Positions 17,209 through 28,672 of a stretch of DNA of 64,000 nt are shown one piece after another. The stretch comes from Candidatus Leucobacter sulfamidivorax (lineage in GTDB: Bacteria > Actinomycetota > Actinomycetes > Actinomycetales > Microbacteriaceae). The stretch spans positions 434,001 through 498,000 of the forward strand of contig QZLF01000003.1 in NCBI GenBank assembly GCA_016771945.1, written 5' to 3'. Below the pieces are notes generated by a model. That model searched no databases, was not told the origin of the DNA, and worked only from the letters and a program-made list of their open reading frames with translations. The stretch's first letter is position 1. The number at the start of each line of letters is the position of its first letter. The position numbers and the translations under genes were made by a program.

Positions 17209-17281
17209 TGCCCCGGAGAGGAATCGAACCTCCGACACCTTCTTTAGGAGAGAAGTGCTCTATCCACTGAGCTACCGGGGC
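17209..17281 (-). tRNA. tRNA-Arg (anticodon CCU)
   Basis: The minus strand folds into a complete cloverleaf: acceptor stem GCCCCGG pairing with CCGGGGC, D arm GCTC/GAGC, anticodon stem CTTCT/AGAAG with loop CTCCTAA giving anticodon CCT, and T arm GGAGG with TTCGATT loop. It reads AGG codons, which are rare in such high-GC genomes. The CCA end is not encoded. Confidence 0.95.
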
Positions 17282-17325
17282 GGGCCAGAGTCGAGTCTAG
17301 CGAACTGGGCCCCGGGCAATGAAAA

Positions 17326-17360
17326 CGGGAGGGGCGCCGCCAGCGGCGACGCCCCTCCCG
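17326..17360 (-). terminator. Terminator after the NlpC/P60-like gene
   Basis: An 11-bp perfect stem (CGGGAGGGGCG with its complement) encloses a smaller CCGCC-AG-CGGCG-type hairpin. It begins 15 bp after the stop codon at 17375 on the minus strand and also faces the tRNA. Confidence 0.75.
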
Positions 17361-17374
17361 GAAGTATCCGCGGA

Positions 17375-18037
17375 TCAGCCGATGCGCACCACGGCGGACG
17401 GCATGCCCGAGAAGGTGCCGAAGGCGGTCGCGAGCACCGTGCTGCCGCCGTTGAAGCCGCCGTGCACGGCGAGGCCGTTGCCCGCGTAGATCGCCACGTG
17501 GGAGCCCGGCCAGATGAGGATGTCGCCCGGAGCGTAAGAGCCGTCGGTCACCAGGGTGCCGTAGCGGGTGTACTCGCCGACCGAGGTGCCGAGGTCGCCG
17601 ACCCCGAAGCCGACCGCGCGCAGCGAGTTCTCGACGAGCGCGGTGCAGTCCTGCGCCCAGCCGAGCTGAGCCATGGCCGCGTCGAGCAGGCCCTGGGCAC
17701 CGGCGCCGGCCGGAAGCTCCGCGCGGGTGGTGCTCACCTGCTCGCGGGTCTCGCTCTGCTGGCGCTCAGCGGCGGCCGCAGCCTCCTCGGCAAGCTGCTG
17801 GCGCTCGATCTCGGCCGCATCGATCTCGGCCGTGGGACCCTCGATGGGCAGTGCGGCCTCCTGGACCTCGGCCGTGACGAGGCGCTGGGCGAAGCCGTCG
17901 GGCTGCCCTTCCACACCCTCCGGAGTGGCGTAGGCCGGGAGGGCGAAGACGCCGACCATGCCGAGGCTGAGGGCGCCGGCTGCGGCCATGCGGACCACAC
18001 GCCTCGTCGAGGTCTTGCGCGAGGAGGGAGCCGCCAT
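17375..18037 (-). CDS. Secreted NlpC/P60-like cell-wall peptidase
   Basis: A 220-residue exported protein. The N-terminus carries a long basic region and hydrophobic core ending FALPAYA, a clear Sec signal. A Glu/Ala-rich helical region (about residues 70-110) resembles the coiled linker of actinobacterial peptidoglycan hydrolases. The C-terminal domain has a catalytic Cys in WAQDCTALV and a His in GSHVAIYAGNG, the NlpC/P60 layout. It probably trims peptide stems in the wall. The ATG at 18037 is preceded by GAGG; a GTG at 18088 in frame is the alternative. Confidence 0.8.
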   Translation of the reverse strand: MAAPSSRKTSTRRVVRMAAAGALSLGMVGVFALPAYATPEGVEGQPDGFAQRLVTAEVQEAALPIEGPTAEIDAAEIERQQLAEEAAAAAERQQSETREQVSTTRAELPAGAGAQGLLDAAMAQLGWAQDCTALVENSLRAVGFGVGDLGTSVGEYTRYGTLVTDGSYAPGDILIWPGSHVAIYAGNGLAVHGGFNGGSTVLATAFGTFSGMPSAVVRIG

Positions 18038-18427
18038 GGCCACTACCTCAGTTCCGGAAGTACGTGCTGCGCCGGGGGTCTGAGTCACGAGTCAATCTGC
18101 CTAACGTTTGCCTTGTGGTGGTTGCTACGGCCCGTCCGGGCCAAAACTTCAACAAGACTAACCCAAGATCACGAAATTGTCACACTCGGTCCCGGAGTTC
18201 GTAAAAATGGCCGAAATTCCGCATGAAATCAACGTTCTTCTCAAACGCGATTCCTCGATATCGAACAAATTCTCAAGTAGGACTTGAGGGTTTTCGGGCT
18301 GAAATCGGACTGAGAACGGGACGAATCCCGGCTGAATCCGGACCGATCTCGGGCTGATCCGGGGTCGCATTCGCCGAATCGGAGCGCTCACTCCGAGTCG
18401 CGGAGATGAGTAGCGGGAACAAAAGAA
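18038..18427. other. Long AT-richer leader/intergenic region upstream of the NlpC/P60-like gene
   Basis: About 390 bp with clearly lower GC than the neighbours. It includes a GGCCCGGACGGGCC hairpin on the minus strand about 100 bp before the start, and an inverted repeat CTCAAGT-AGG-ACTTGAG at 18272-18288. Genes of this type in actinobacteria often have long regulated leaders, but I do not see the consensus of the c-di-AMP (ydaO) riboswitch here. Confidence 0.4.
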
Positions 18428-18464
18428 CGAAGCGCCCCGCGGTCCGAGACCGCGGCGCGCTTCG
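18428..18464 (-). terminator. Rho-independent terminator of gdhA
   Basis: A 17-bp stem with one C:C mismatch closes a CGA loop, and on the minus strand it is followed by TTCTTTTG. This is the best-formed intrinsic terminator in the window, 19 bp after the gdhA stop. Confidence 0.9.
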
Positions 18465-18482
18465 CATCTGCGAGAGGGCGGC

Positions 18483-19883
<1,401 letters not shown>

Positions 19884-19907
19884 TCACGGCGAATACGGAA
19901 ATTACGG

Positions 19908-21844
<1,937 letters not shown>

Positions 21845-21875
21845 CACGGCCCTCCACGGGACCGGACCGGTTCGC

Positions 21876-22727
21876 ATGACCGAAGCCCGAGAAGAGGACG
21901 CTTCCGTCCCGGTTGCGGAGAGAATCGAAGGCATGGACGAGAAGCCGCGACGAGGGCGTCGCCCGGCTCAGGGTGAGCCCGTGCTCAATCGGGCCTTTCG
22001 GCTGCTCGACGTCTTCAGCGTCGACGAGCCGGTGCTCACCCTCACCGAGATCAGCGAGCGATGCGGCATTCCGCTGAGCAGCACGCAGCGGCTCTCGCAG
22101 CAGCTGCTCGCGCTCGGCGTGCTCGAACGCCTGCCGGACGGCGGCTTCAGCATGGGACTGCGCATGCTCGGCTACGCCGCCTGCGCACCCCGTGGCCACG
22201 GCCTGCGCGCGCTCGCCGTGCCCTATCTCGAGATCCTCTACCGCCTCACCCAGCAGCACGCGCAGCTCGCCGTCGCCGATGGCGAGAAGCTGACCATCAG
22301 CGAACGTCTCACGGCGCCCAATGCGGTACCCGCACGGTTCCACATCGGAGACAGGCTTCCGCTGCACCACTCGGCCTCGGGCCTCGCGATGCTGGCGTAC
22401 TCCGGCGAGGAGGCGATCGACGCCTACGTCTCCGGACCCCTCGACGGCGAGCCCGGATCCACCGCCCTGACCGACGGCGCCGAGCTGCGAGCGTACCTGG
22501 CCGAGGTGCGCAAGGCGGGCCGCGCGTGGTTCTCGCGCTCGATCCCCGCCCCCGGCGAGTCGATCGCCGCGCCCATCTTCGACCACACCGGAGCCTGCAT
22601 CGCCGCGCTGGGGGTCGTCGGAGGACTGGGCACGATCAACATCCCGGTCGTGGAACCGGCGCTGCTGAGCCTGGCACGGGTACTCACCCGCGATGTGTCC
22701 AGGGCGAGGATCACCTCCGCGACCTGA
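21876..22727 (+). CDS. IclR-family transcriptional regulator
   Basis: A 283-residue regulator with an N-terminal winged helix (LTEISERCGIPLSSTQRLSQQLL) and a C-terminal IclR effector domain (HHSASGLAMLAYSG, GAELRAYLAEVRKAGRAWF, APIFDHTG). It probably controls the amidohydrolase and BASS transporter genes just downstream. A second start, ATG at 21933, would remove a 19-residue acidic leader. An ACCGG-A-CCGGT dyad at 21861-21871 directly before the start could be an autoregulatory site. Confidence 0.9.
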   Translation: MTEAREEDASVPVAERIEGMDEKPRRGRRPAQGEPVLNRAFRLLDVFSVDEPVLTLTEISERCGIPLSSTQRLSQQLLALGVLERLPDGGFSMGLRMLGYAACAPRGHGLRALAVPYLEILYRLTQQHAQLAVADGEKLTISERLTAPNAVPARFHIGDRLPLHHSASGLAMLAYSGEEAIDAYVSGPLDGEPGSTALTDGAELRAYLAEVRKAGRAWFSRSIPAPGESIAAPIFDHTGACIAALGVVGGLGTINIPVVEPALLSLARVLTRDVSRARITSAT

Positions 22728-22734
22728 AGCCCTT

Positions 22735-22745
22735 CCATTGAATGG
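22735..22745. promoter_or_regulatory. Short palindrome CCATTGAATGG between IclR and amidohydrolase genes
   Basis: A perfect 5-bp dyad around one base, lying about 125 bp upstream of the amidohydrolase start and directly after the IclR gene. Its size fits an IclR-type operator. A similar CCATT...AATGG pair with a 4-bp gap lies at 28634-28647. Candidate only. Confidence 0.3.
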
Positions 22746-22867
22746 GACCGCAGTCACGAGCGCGGAGAACGTCTGCATATTCTTCTCGCACATGCGCCGG
22801 AGCCGACGGGTCGATCATCGCCGATGGGAACCCGCGCGACGGCCGGATCACCGATGAGAGGACGAGG

Positions 22868-23956
22868 ATGTCCGTAATCCTGCGCGGCGCGCGCGTATTC
22901 GACGGAGCGGGCTTCGGCGAGCCGAGCGACATCGGCATCGCGAACGGCGCCATCGTGGCGGCAGCGGATCTCGACGCATCGAGCGCCGAGGTCGTCGATG
23001 CCGCGGGCGGCTACCTGCTGCCGGGCTTCATCGACTGCCACGTGCACCTCGCGGGCCCGCACACGCAGCAGCAGCTCGCCGCAGCGGGCGTCACCACCGG
23101 CCTCGACATGAGCTCCCCTCCCCCGCTCGTGCAGGCGATGCGCGGCCGTGCCGGGGTCGCAGACATCCGCAGCGGCATGCTCGCGCTCTCCTCGCCGGAG
23201 AGCGCGCACGCGAAGCGCATGGCCTCGGTGCCGGGCGCGAGCGAGACGCACGTGCCGAGTGCAGCAGACGCCGAAGCGGCGGTGGCCCGCCGGGTCGAGC
23301 AGGGGGCCGACTACATCAAGGTCGTGATCGATCTGCCCGGCTTCGATCAGGAGACCGCCGATGCACTCGTCGCCGCCGCGCATGCGAAGGACATGACGAC
23401 CATCGCGCACGCCTCCCACTCCGACGCGGTCGCGATGGCCGAGCGGGCCGGCTTCGACGTGCTGACGCACGTGCCGCTGAACAGCCCGATCGATGCCGGC
23501 ACCGCCCGACGGCTCGCCGCGAACGGGGCCGTGCTGGTGCCGACCCTCGTCATGATGAAGGGCATCGTGGAGAACTTCGCCGCCGCAGGGCAGCCCGGCC
23601 CGCCCTACCGCGCCGCCCCCGCCTCGGTGGCGGCGGCGAAGGCCGCGGGCGTGCCCGTGCTCGTCGGCACCGATGCCAACGAGACGGCGGCGGCCCCCGC
23701 CTCGCCGCCCTTCGGCGAGAGCTTCCACGAGGAGCTCGAGCTGCTCGCCGAGGCCGGCCTGACGCCCGTCGAGGCGCTCCGCGGGGCCACCGTGCTCGCC
23801 GCCGAGCACTTCGGCCTCGATGACCGGGGCCGCATCGAGCCGGGCCTGCGGGCCGACCTCGTGCTGCTCGGCGGCGATCCCGCCGTCGACGTCTCCGCGA
23901 CGAGAGACATCCGAGGCGTCTGGATCGCGGGCGAGCGCGTCGTTCCCGAGCTCTGA
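22868..23956 (+). CDS. Amidohydrolase (imidazolonepropionase/prolidase-like)
   Basis: A 362-residue metal-dependent hydrolase of the amidohydrolase superfamily. The HxH metal motif is DCHVHLAG near residue 58; a lysine lies in GADYIKVVID, a further His in TIAHASHSD, and the catalytic Asp in VLVGTDANE. The small beta-sandwich wraps around both ends (SVILRGARVFDG, ADLVLLGGDP), a typical arrangement. It probably cleaves a cyclic amide or ester substrate. The start at 22868 follows a GAGAGGACGAGG stretch. Confidence 0.88.
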   Translation: MSVILRGARVFDGAGFGEPSDIGIANGAIVAAADLDASSAEVVDAAGGYLLPGFIDCHVHLAGPHTQQQLAAAGVTTGLDMSSPPPLVQAMRGRAGVADIRSGMLALSSPESAHAKRMASVPGASETHVPSAADAEAAVARRVEQGADYIKVVIDLPGFDQETADALVAAAHAKDMTTIAHASHSDAVAMAERAGFDVLTHVPLNSPIDAGTARRLAANGAVLVPTLVMMKGIVENFAAAGQPGPPYRAAPASVAAAKAAGVPVLVGTDANETAAAPASPPFGESFHEELELLAEAGLTPVEALRGATVLAAEHFGLDDRGRIEPGLRADLVLLGGDPAVDVSATRDIRGVWIAGERVVPEL

Positions 23957-24033
23957 ACCCCGAACCTCGCACGGACACCAGGAGGAATCGCGCATGGCGC
24001 GCGATTCGCGCTCGATCGAAGGAGATCTGCACA

Positions 24034-24927
24034 ATGAATCCAGCCATTATGATGCCGATCGCATTGGCGGTCATCATGTTCGGCCTCGGCATGAGCCTCA
24101 CCATCGCCGACTTCCGCAGGGTCGCCAGGTACCCGAAGGCGGTGATCATCTCGCTGGTCTGCCAGATCCTGGTGCTTCCGGCGATCACCTTCGGACTCGT
24201 GATCCTGTTCCAGCTCCCGCCGCTGCTCGCCGTCGGCATGATGCTGATCGTCGCCGCCCCGGGAGGCGCGATCGCGAACGTGCTCAGCCACCTCTTCGGG
24301 GGCGACGTCGCGCTGAACATCACGCTGACCGCGATCAACTCGCTGACCGCGATCGTCACGATCCCGCTGATCGTGAACCTCTCGCTGGCGTTCTTCGATC
24401 CGGGCGGGAGCCAGATCGGGCTGCAGACGCAGAAGGCGCTCGAAGTCGCCGCGATGGTGGCGCTGCCGGTCATCGCGGGCATGCTCGTGCGGAGGTTCTG
24501 GCCGCGCTTCTCGCAGATCATGGAGAAGCCGGTGCGCATCGCATCGATGATCCTGCTCGCGCTCGTCATCATCGCGACGGCGCTCGCCAATCTCGGGGTC
24601 TTCGCCGCGAGCTTCCTGCCGCTGTTCGCCCTGGCGATCCTGGTCTGCGTACTGAGCCTGCTCGTCGGCTTCTTCGTGCCGCGGATGTTCGGCGTGAACC
24701 AGGCGCAATCGATCTCGAGCGCGCTGGAGATCGGCCTGCACAACGGGGCGGTCGCCCTCGTGATCGCGCAGACCGTGCTCGGCAGCCCCGAGATGGCGGT
24801 CCCCGCGGCGATCTACAGCACGGTCGCGATCCTGCTCGGCTTCGTCGCGGCCTTGATCTTCCGGCTCGTGACCCGGCGATCGGACGGTGCGGAGGCCGCC
24901 CCGGTCCCCGTCGGGGCGGATCGCTGA
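24034..24927 (+). CDS. Bile acid:sodium symporter (BASS) family transporter
   Basis: A 297-residue integral membrane protein with nine to ten helices. The family signature is visible in APGGAIANVLSHLFGGDVALN and in ALEIGLHNGAVALVIA, the two sodium/substrate crossover regions. It probably imports an organic acid in symport with sodium. GAAGGAG lies about 10 bp before the ATG. It is probably co-transcribed with the preceding amidohydrolase gene, 77 bp upstream. Confidence 0.9.
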   Translation: MNPAIMMPIALAVIMFGLGMSLTIADFRRVARYPKAVIISLVCQILVLPAITFGLVILFQLPPLLAVGMMLIVAAPGGAIANVLSHLFGGDVALNITLTAINSLTAIVTIPLIVNLSLAFFDPGGSQIGLQTQKALEVAAMVALPVIAGMLVRRFWPRFSQIMEKPVRIASMILLALVIIATALANLGVFAASFLPLFALAILVCVLSLLVGFFVPRMFGVNQAQSISSALEIGLHNGAVALVIAQTVLGSPEMAVPAAIYSTVAILLGFVAALIFRLVTRRSDGAEAAPVPVGADR

Positions 24928-24961
24928 TCGGCGCGGTCGCCTGTTCGATGCGCGAGGCGAA

Positions 24962-24991
24962 CGGCACCGTGATGTCCGCATCACGGTGCCG
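24962..24991. terminator. Bidirectional terminator hairpin
   Basis: A perfect 13-bp stem (CGGCACCGTGATG with its complement) with a TCCG tetraloop, placed exactly between the convergent BASS transporter and aldehyde dehydrogenase genes. Confidence 0.8.
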
Positions 24992-24999
24992 ACGCCGTC

Positions 25000-26499
25000 T
25001 CAGAACGGGTACTGCCCGGGCCCGCTGCTGACGGTGGTCATGCGCACCTCGGTGAAGTCCTCGACGGCGTAGTGGCCCGAGCGGCCCCAGCCGCTGTCCT
25101 TCACTCCGCCCACAGGCAGCGCGGCCTCGCTCGCCATCGTCGGCGCGTTCACATGCACGATGCCCGAGTCGAAGCGCTGCGCGATGTCGAGGCCGCGCCC
25201 GCGATCGCGCGTCATGATGGCGGCGCTCAGCCCGTAGGGGGTGCTCTGCGCATCGGCGATGGCCGTCTCCGCGTCGTCGAAGGCCTCGATCACGAGCAGC
25301 GGCCCGAAGGTCTCGTCGCAGCCCGTCGCGCAGATCGCCTCATCGGGCACATTCGTGAGGATCGTCGGCTCCTAGATGCGCCCCTCGCGCCGCCGACCTC
25401 CCGTGACGAGGGTCGCGCCGCGATCCAGCGCGTCCCGTACGCGCTCCTCGATCCGGGCCACGGCCTGGTCGTTGATGAGCGGCCCGACGATGACTGCGGG
25501 ATCGACGGGGTCGCCGATTTTCAGGCCGCGCACCCGTTCGGCGAGACCGCTCACGAACTCGTCGTGCAGCTCCCTCGCCACGTAGACCTTGCGGGTGTTC
25601 ATGCACACCTGGCCCTGGTGCAGGAAGGCGCCGAACGCGACCGCCTTGATCGACTCCTCGACGTCGGCGGCGTCGAGCACGATCACCGGGTTGAAGCCGC
25701 CGAGCTCGAGCACCATGCGCTTCAGCGAGCGGGCGGCGCGCTCCCCGAGCAGACGGGCCGTGCGATCCGAGCCGGTGAAGTTGATGCAGCGCACCGCCGG
25801 GCTCTCGAAGAACACCTCAGCGATCTCGGCCGCCTCCCCCGGGGCGTGCGTGACGACGTTGAAGCTGCCCGCGGGAAAGCCCGCCTCCTCGAGGATCTCG
25901 GCGTGGATCAGCCCGGCGGTGAGCGGCGCCTCCTCGGAGGGCTTGATGACGGTCGTGTTGCCGAAGGCCATGGGCAGCAGGAAGGTGCGCCAGGCCAGGT
26001 AGAAGGCGCCGTTCCACGGCGTGAAGCCCGCGACCACCCCGAGCGGCTTGCGGGTGACCATGGCCGTGCGGCCGGGCACGTCGCTGCGCAGCATGTCGCC
26101 GTAGGGCAGATAGCCCCAGCCCGCGGCCTGGCGCAGCATCGCCGCCGAGAGGCGGATCTGGAAGGCGGCGAAGGCTCGACTCGCGCCGCCCTCGATCGCC
26201 ATGATGCGGATGATCTCCTCCTGCCGGCGCTCGACGATATCGGCGGCCCTCAGGAAGAGCTGCTGCCGCGCACCGGGGCCCAGCTGCGCCCAGGCCGGGA
26301 ACGCGGCGGCGGCCGCGGCGACCGCCGCACCGGCCTCCTGGGCGCCACCGGCCCCCACCCGCGCGACGAGCGAGTCGTCGAGCGGGTTGCGCACGACGAA
26401 AGTGCGGCCTTCTCGGCTGCCCGAAACCCCGCCGTTCCAGGCTCCGTCGATGTAGTGCGAGGCGGTGATGGGGCCGGCGTCGGCATCGAGGATGGTCAT
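25000..26499 (-). pseudogene. Aldehyde dehydrogenase, interrupted by an in-frame TAG
   Basis: A full-length NAD(P)-dependent aldehyde dehydrogenase frame of about 499 codons, broken by one amber codon at 25372-25374. The sequence reads RREGRI, stop, EPTILTNV; intact relatives have an aromatic residue there, so a TAC-to-TAG change would explain it. Catalytic parts are intact on the 5' side: FTGSDRT, the general base in VLELGGFNP and the nucleophile in HQGQVCMN. The 3' part carries CDETFGPLLV. GGAG precedes the ATG at 26499. It would oxidise an aldehyde made by the adjacent hydrolases. One substitution could be a sequencing error. Confidence 0.8.
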
Positions 26500-26543
26500 C
26501 GCTCTCCTTCGTGGTTCCTGCCGCCGTTCTGCGGGCGGCGGCG

Positions 26544-27497
26544 TCAGATGCCGAGCAGTGCCTCGGCGTTCAGGTGCGCGATCTTCTCGCGCTCCTCGTC
26601 GCTCACCGGGGTCCCGCGCAGAAACTCCGTCGCCCGTCTGCTGTCGCCGAAAGGATGGTCGACCGAGAACAGCACCCGGTCGATGCCGAAGGTCGAGAGC
26701 GCGCATCGCAGCGGGGCGTCGAAGTTGTAGCCGGCGGTCGTGATGAAGAGGTTGCTGCACAGGCGATCCGCGATGGTCATGCTCTGCCCCGTCACCACCG
26801 GGCCGAGCATGCTCTGGATGCGGTCGAGATGGAACGGGATCCCCTCGCCCATGTGGCCGGTGATAATCTTCAGCGCCGGCAACTCCTCGAACACCCCCGA
26901 GACCACCATGCGCAGCACGTGCATGCCCGCCTCGGCGTGCCATCCCCAGCCGGAGGTCGAGAGGCAGGCCGAGACCTCGGGCGGCAGCCCCGAGTAGTAC
27001 GTCTGCTCGATCACGGGCGGGGGCGGGGCAGGGTGCAGATAGATCGGCACGCCGAGGCGCTCGGCCGCGGCGAGGATCGGCCGCACCCGCGGGTGGTCGA
27101 GGAAGACGCCGTCCGTCTGCCCGTGGATCATGGCGCCGAGGAAGCCGAGCCGCTCGACGCAGCGCTCGAGCTCGCGGGCGGCCTCCTCGGGATCGGTCAT
27201 CGGCAGGGAGGCGAACGCCCGGTAGCGCTCGGGGTGCTCGTCGACCGTGCGGGCGAGCCGTTCGTTGAGCTCTCGGCTCAGCGGCACGGATCGCTCGGGG
27301 CCGAGGTTCTGCACGACCCAGCCGAGCGCGGAGAGCACCTGCACGTCGATGCCCGCCTCGTCCATCAGGCGCAGGCGCGCCTCGCCGACCTCGTCGAGCT
27401 GGGGGATGCGGGCGCTCGCACGCAGGCCCATGTCCAGGCTCTCCGACTCGATCATGCCGCGGGGGAACATGTGCTCCTCGATCGCGATGACTCTCAC
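26544..27497 (-). CDS. Amidohydrolase family 2 protein (gamma-resorcylate decarboxylase-like)
   Basis: A 317-residue metal enzyme of the ACMSD/resorcylate-decarboxylase branch. Metal ligands expected in this branch are present: E-x-H in IAIEEHMF at the N-terminus, His in PIYLHPAPP, His in IITGHMGEG and Asp in LFSVDHPFG. Members decarboxylate aromatic carboxylic acids or hydrolyse related lactones. The start is GTG at 27497, preceded by GGAGGACC; a much longer frame continues upstream but is not coding. It belongs to the hydrolase, amidohydrolase, aldehyde dehydrogenase group. Confidence 0.88.
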   Translation of the reverse strand: MRVIAIEEHMFPRGMIESESLDMGLRASARIPQLDEVGEARLRLMDEAGIDVQVLSALGWVVQNLGPERSVPLSRELNERLARTVDEHPERYRAFASLPMTDPEEAARELERCVERLGFLGAMIHGQTDGVFLDHPRVRPILAAAERLGVPIYLHPAPPPPVIEQTYYSGLPPEVSACLSTSGWGWHAEAGMHVLRMVVSGVFEELPALKIITGHMGEGIPFHLDRIQSMLGPVVTGQSMTIADRLCSNLFITTAGYNFDAPLRCALSTFGIDRVLFSVDHPFGDSRRATEFLRGTPVSDEEREKIAHLNAEALLGI

Positions 27498-27527
27498 GGT
27501 CCTCTGGTCCTCCTTACCGGTCTTCCG

Positions 27528-27573
27528 CGCGCGCCGAAGCGCTCGGCGCACGGGACGAGCGCTTCGACGCGCG
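27528..27573 (-). terminator. Intergenic hairpin between hydrolase and amidohydrolase genes
   Basis: A CGAAGCGCTCG stem with its complement and a 10-base loop, extended by CGCGCG/CGCGCG after one mismatch. It lies inside the presumed operon and so may attenuate rather than end transcription. Confidence 0.55.
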
Positions 27574-27592
27574 GATCGGGGTCGGGGCGGAG

Positions 27593-28462
27593 CTAGGCGC
27601 GCGCGGCGCACTCCTTCGCGAAGTCGAGCTGTCCGTTCTGGAACCGCTCGCTCGCGTTGTGGAAGTCGATGCAGTGACCGGCGCCGGGTTCGAGCTCCAC
27701 GTCGACCGAGGCCGCCGAGGTGAATCCGGCACGATACTCGTCGACCTCGTCCTGGCTGGTGATCCACAGGTTGTCGAACTCGGCCTGACGATGGTGCACC
27801 GGCACCGCGACGCGAGCGCAGGTCTCGGCGCGATTGCCGATCCAGTCGCCGGTGATGTCGAGCAGCTCGGACTTCGGCACGAGCGTGTTCGAGACGTGGC
27901 TCGCGGCCGGCATGTCCTCGGCGAAGGAGCCGTCGGGTCCGAACATGACCTGATCCTTCATCGGCACGGGCAGTTCGATCATCGGGATGGGCGGCAGTGC
28001 CTCCCACGCCCCGCGCGACTCCTGCGGGACGCGCACGAGGCAGCCGGAGGTGGCGAGACCGAGCAGCGGCCACGACTTCCCGGCCGCCGCGATGGCGGTG
28101 GCGACGGCGCCACCGATCGAGTGGCCGATGAGCACGATGCCGGGGGCGTTCGCGCCGTACTGCTGCCAGATCGAGCCGATGGCCTCGTTCAGCGCCTCCG
28201 CGTTCGCGAGGATGATGGAGCCCTCGCTCTCGAGCGGGGTGGAGTCGCCGTAGTTCGGGCGGTCGAGCGCGATGACCGGCACGCCCACCGCGGTGGCGCG
28301 ATCCAGCAGCGAGTAGCCGGGCACGTCGAAGTACTTCGAGGAGTAGGTGCCGCCGTGCAGCGCGATCACGAGCGGGGCGTTCTCGGCGGGCTGCACCTCG
28401 CCGATGTTGGTGAGGCCGCTGTAGCCGCGGTCGCCGCGGGTGTGGGTGAATGAGGTGGACAT
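27593..28462 (-). CDS. Alpha/beta hydrolase
   Basis: A 289-residue alpha/beta-hydrolase-fold enzyme. The oxyanion region is VIALHGGTYSSKYF, the nucleophile elbow is GHSIGG near residue 121, and the catalytic His is probably in GAGHCIDFH near the C-terminus. It probably hydrolyses an ester or a ring-cleavage product. The ATG at 28462 has AAAGGAC upstream. It is the first gene of a three-gene set with the amidohydrolase and aldehyde dehydrogenase, next to a large LuxR-type regulator. Confidence 0.88.
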   Translation of the reverse strand: MSTSFTHTRGDRGYSGLTNIGEVQPAENAPLVIALHGGTYSSKYFDVPGYSLLDRATAVGVPVIALDRPNYGDSTPLESEGSIILANAEALNEAIGSIWQQYGANAPGIVLIGHSIGGAVATAIAAAGKSWPLLGLATSGCLVRVPQESRGAWEALPPIPMIELPVPMKDQVMFGPDGSFAEDMPAASHVSNTLVPKSELLDITGDWIGNRAETCARVAVPVHHRQAEFDNLWITSQDEVDEYRAGFTSAASVDVELEPGAGHCIDFHNASERFQNGQLDFAKECAARA

Positions 28463-28606
28463 CGGCGTCCTTTCGGTCGTGGGTCGGATGGTCGGAATGG
28501 TCGTTCGAGCGGTGGGCGTCTTCGACCGGCTCCTGTCTCCGGCAGGGCGGCCGTTCGGCGATGCGTCCGCCGAGCCTCGACTGTCCTCTGCAGGGTAAGC
28601 GGCGCG

Positions 28607-28647
28607 GGGTCTCTGCGGGAATCGCAGACCCAACCATTGGGAAATGG
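28607..28647. promoter_or_regulatory. Two inverted repeats upstream of the alpha/beta hydrolase gene
   Basis: GGGTCT and AGACCC (28607-28612, 28626-28631) and CCATT/AATGG (28634-28647) lie side by side in the 210-bp gap between the hydrolase start and the LuxR-type gene. They are candidate regulator sites for the hydrolase operon. Confidence 0.3.
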
Positions 28648-28672
28648 GGTTCGGCCTGCCTTCGATACGCGC

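Noticed and set aside
18038-18300. c-di-AMP (ydaO) riboswitch before the NlpC/P60-like gene
   Set aside because: The context fits, but I could not find the conserved core segments of that class on the minus strand.
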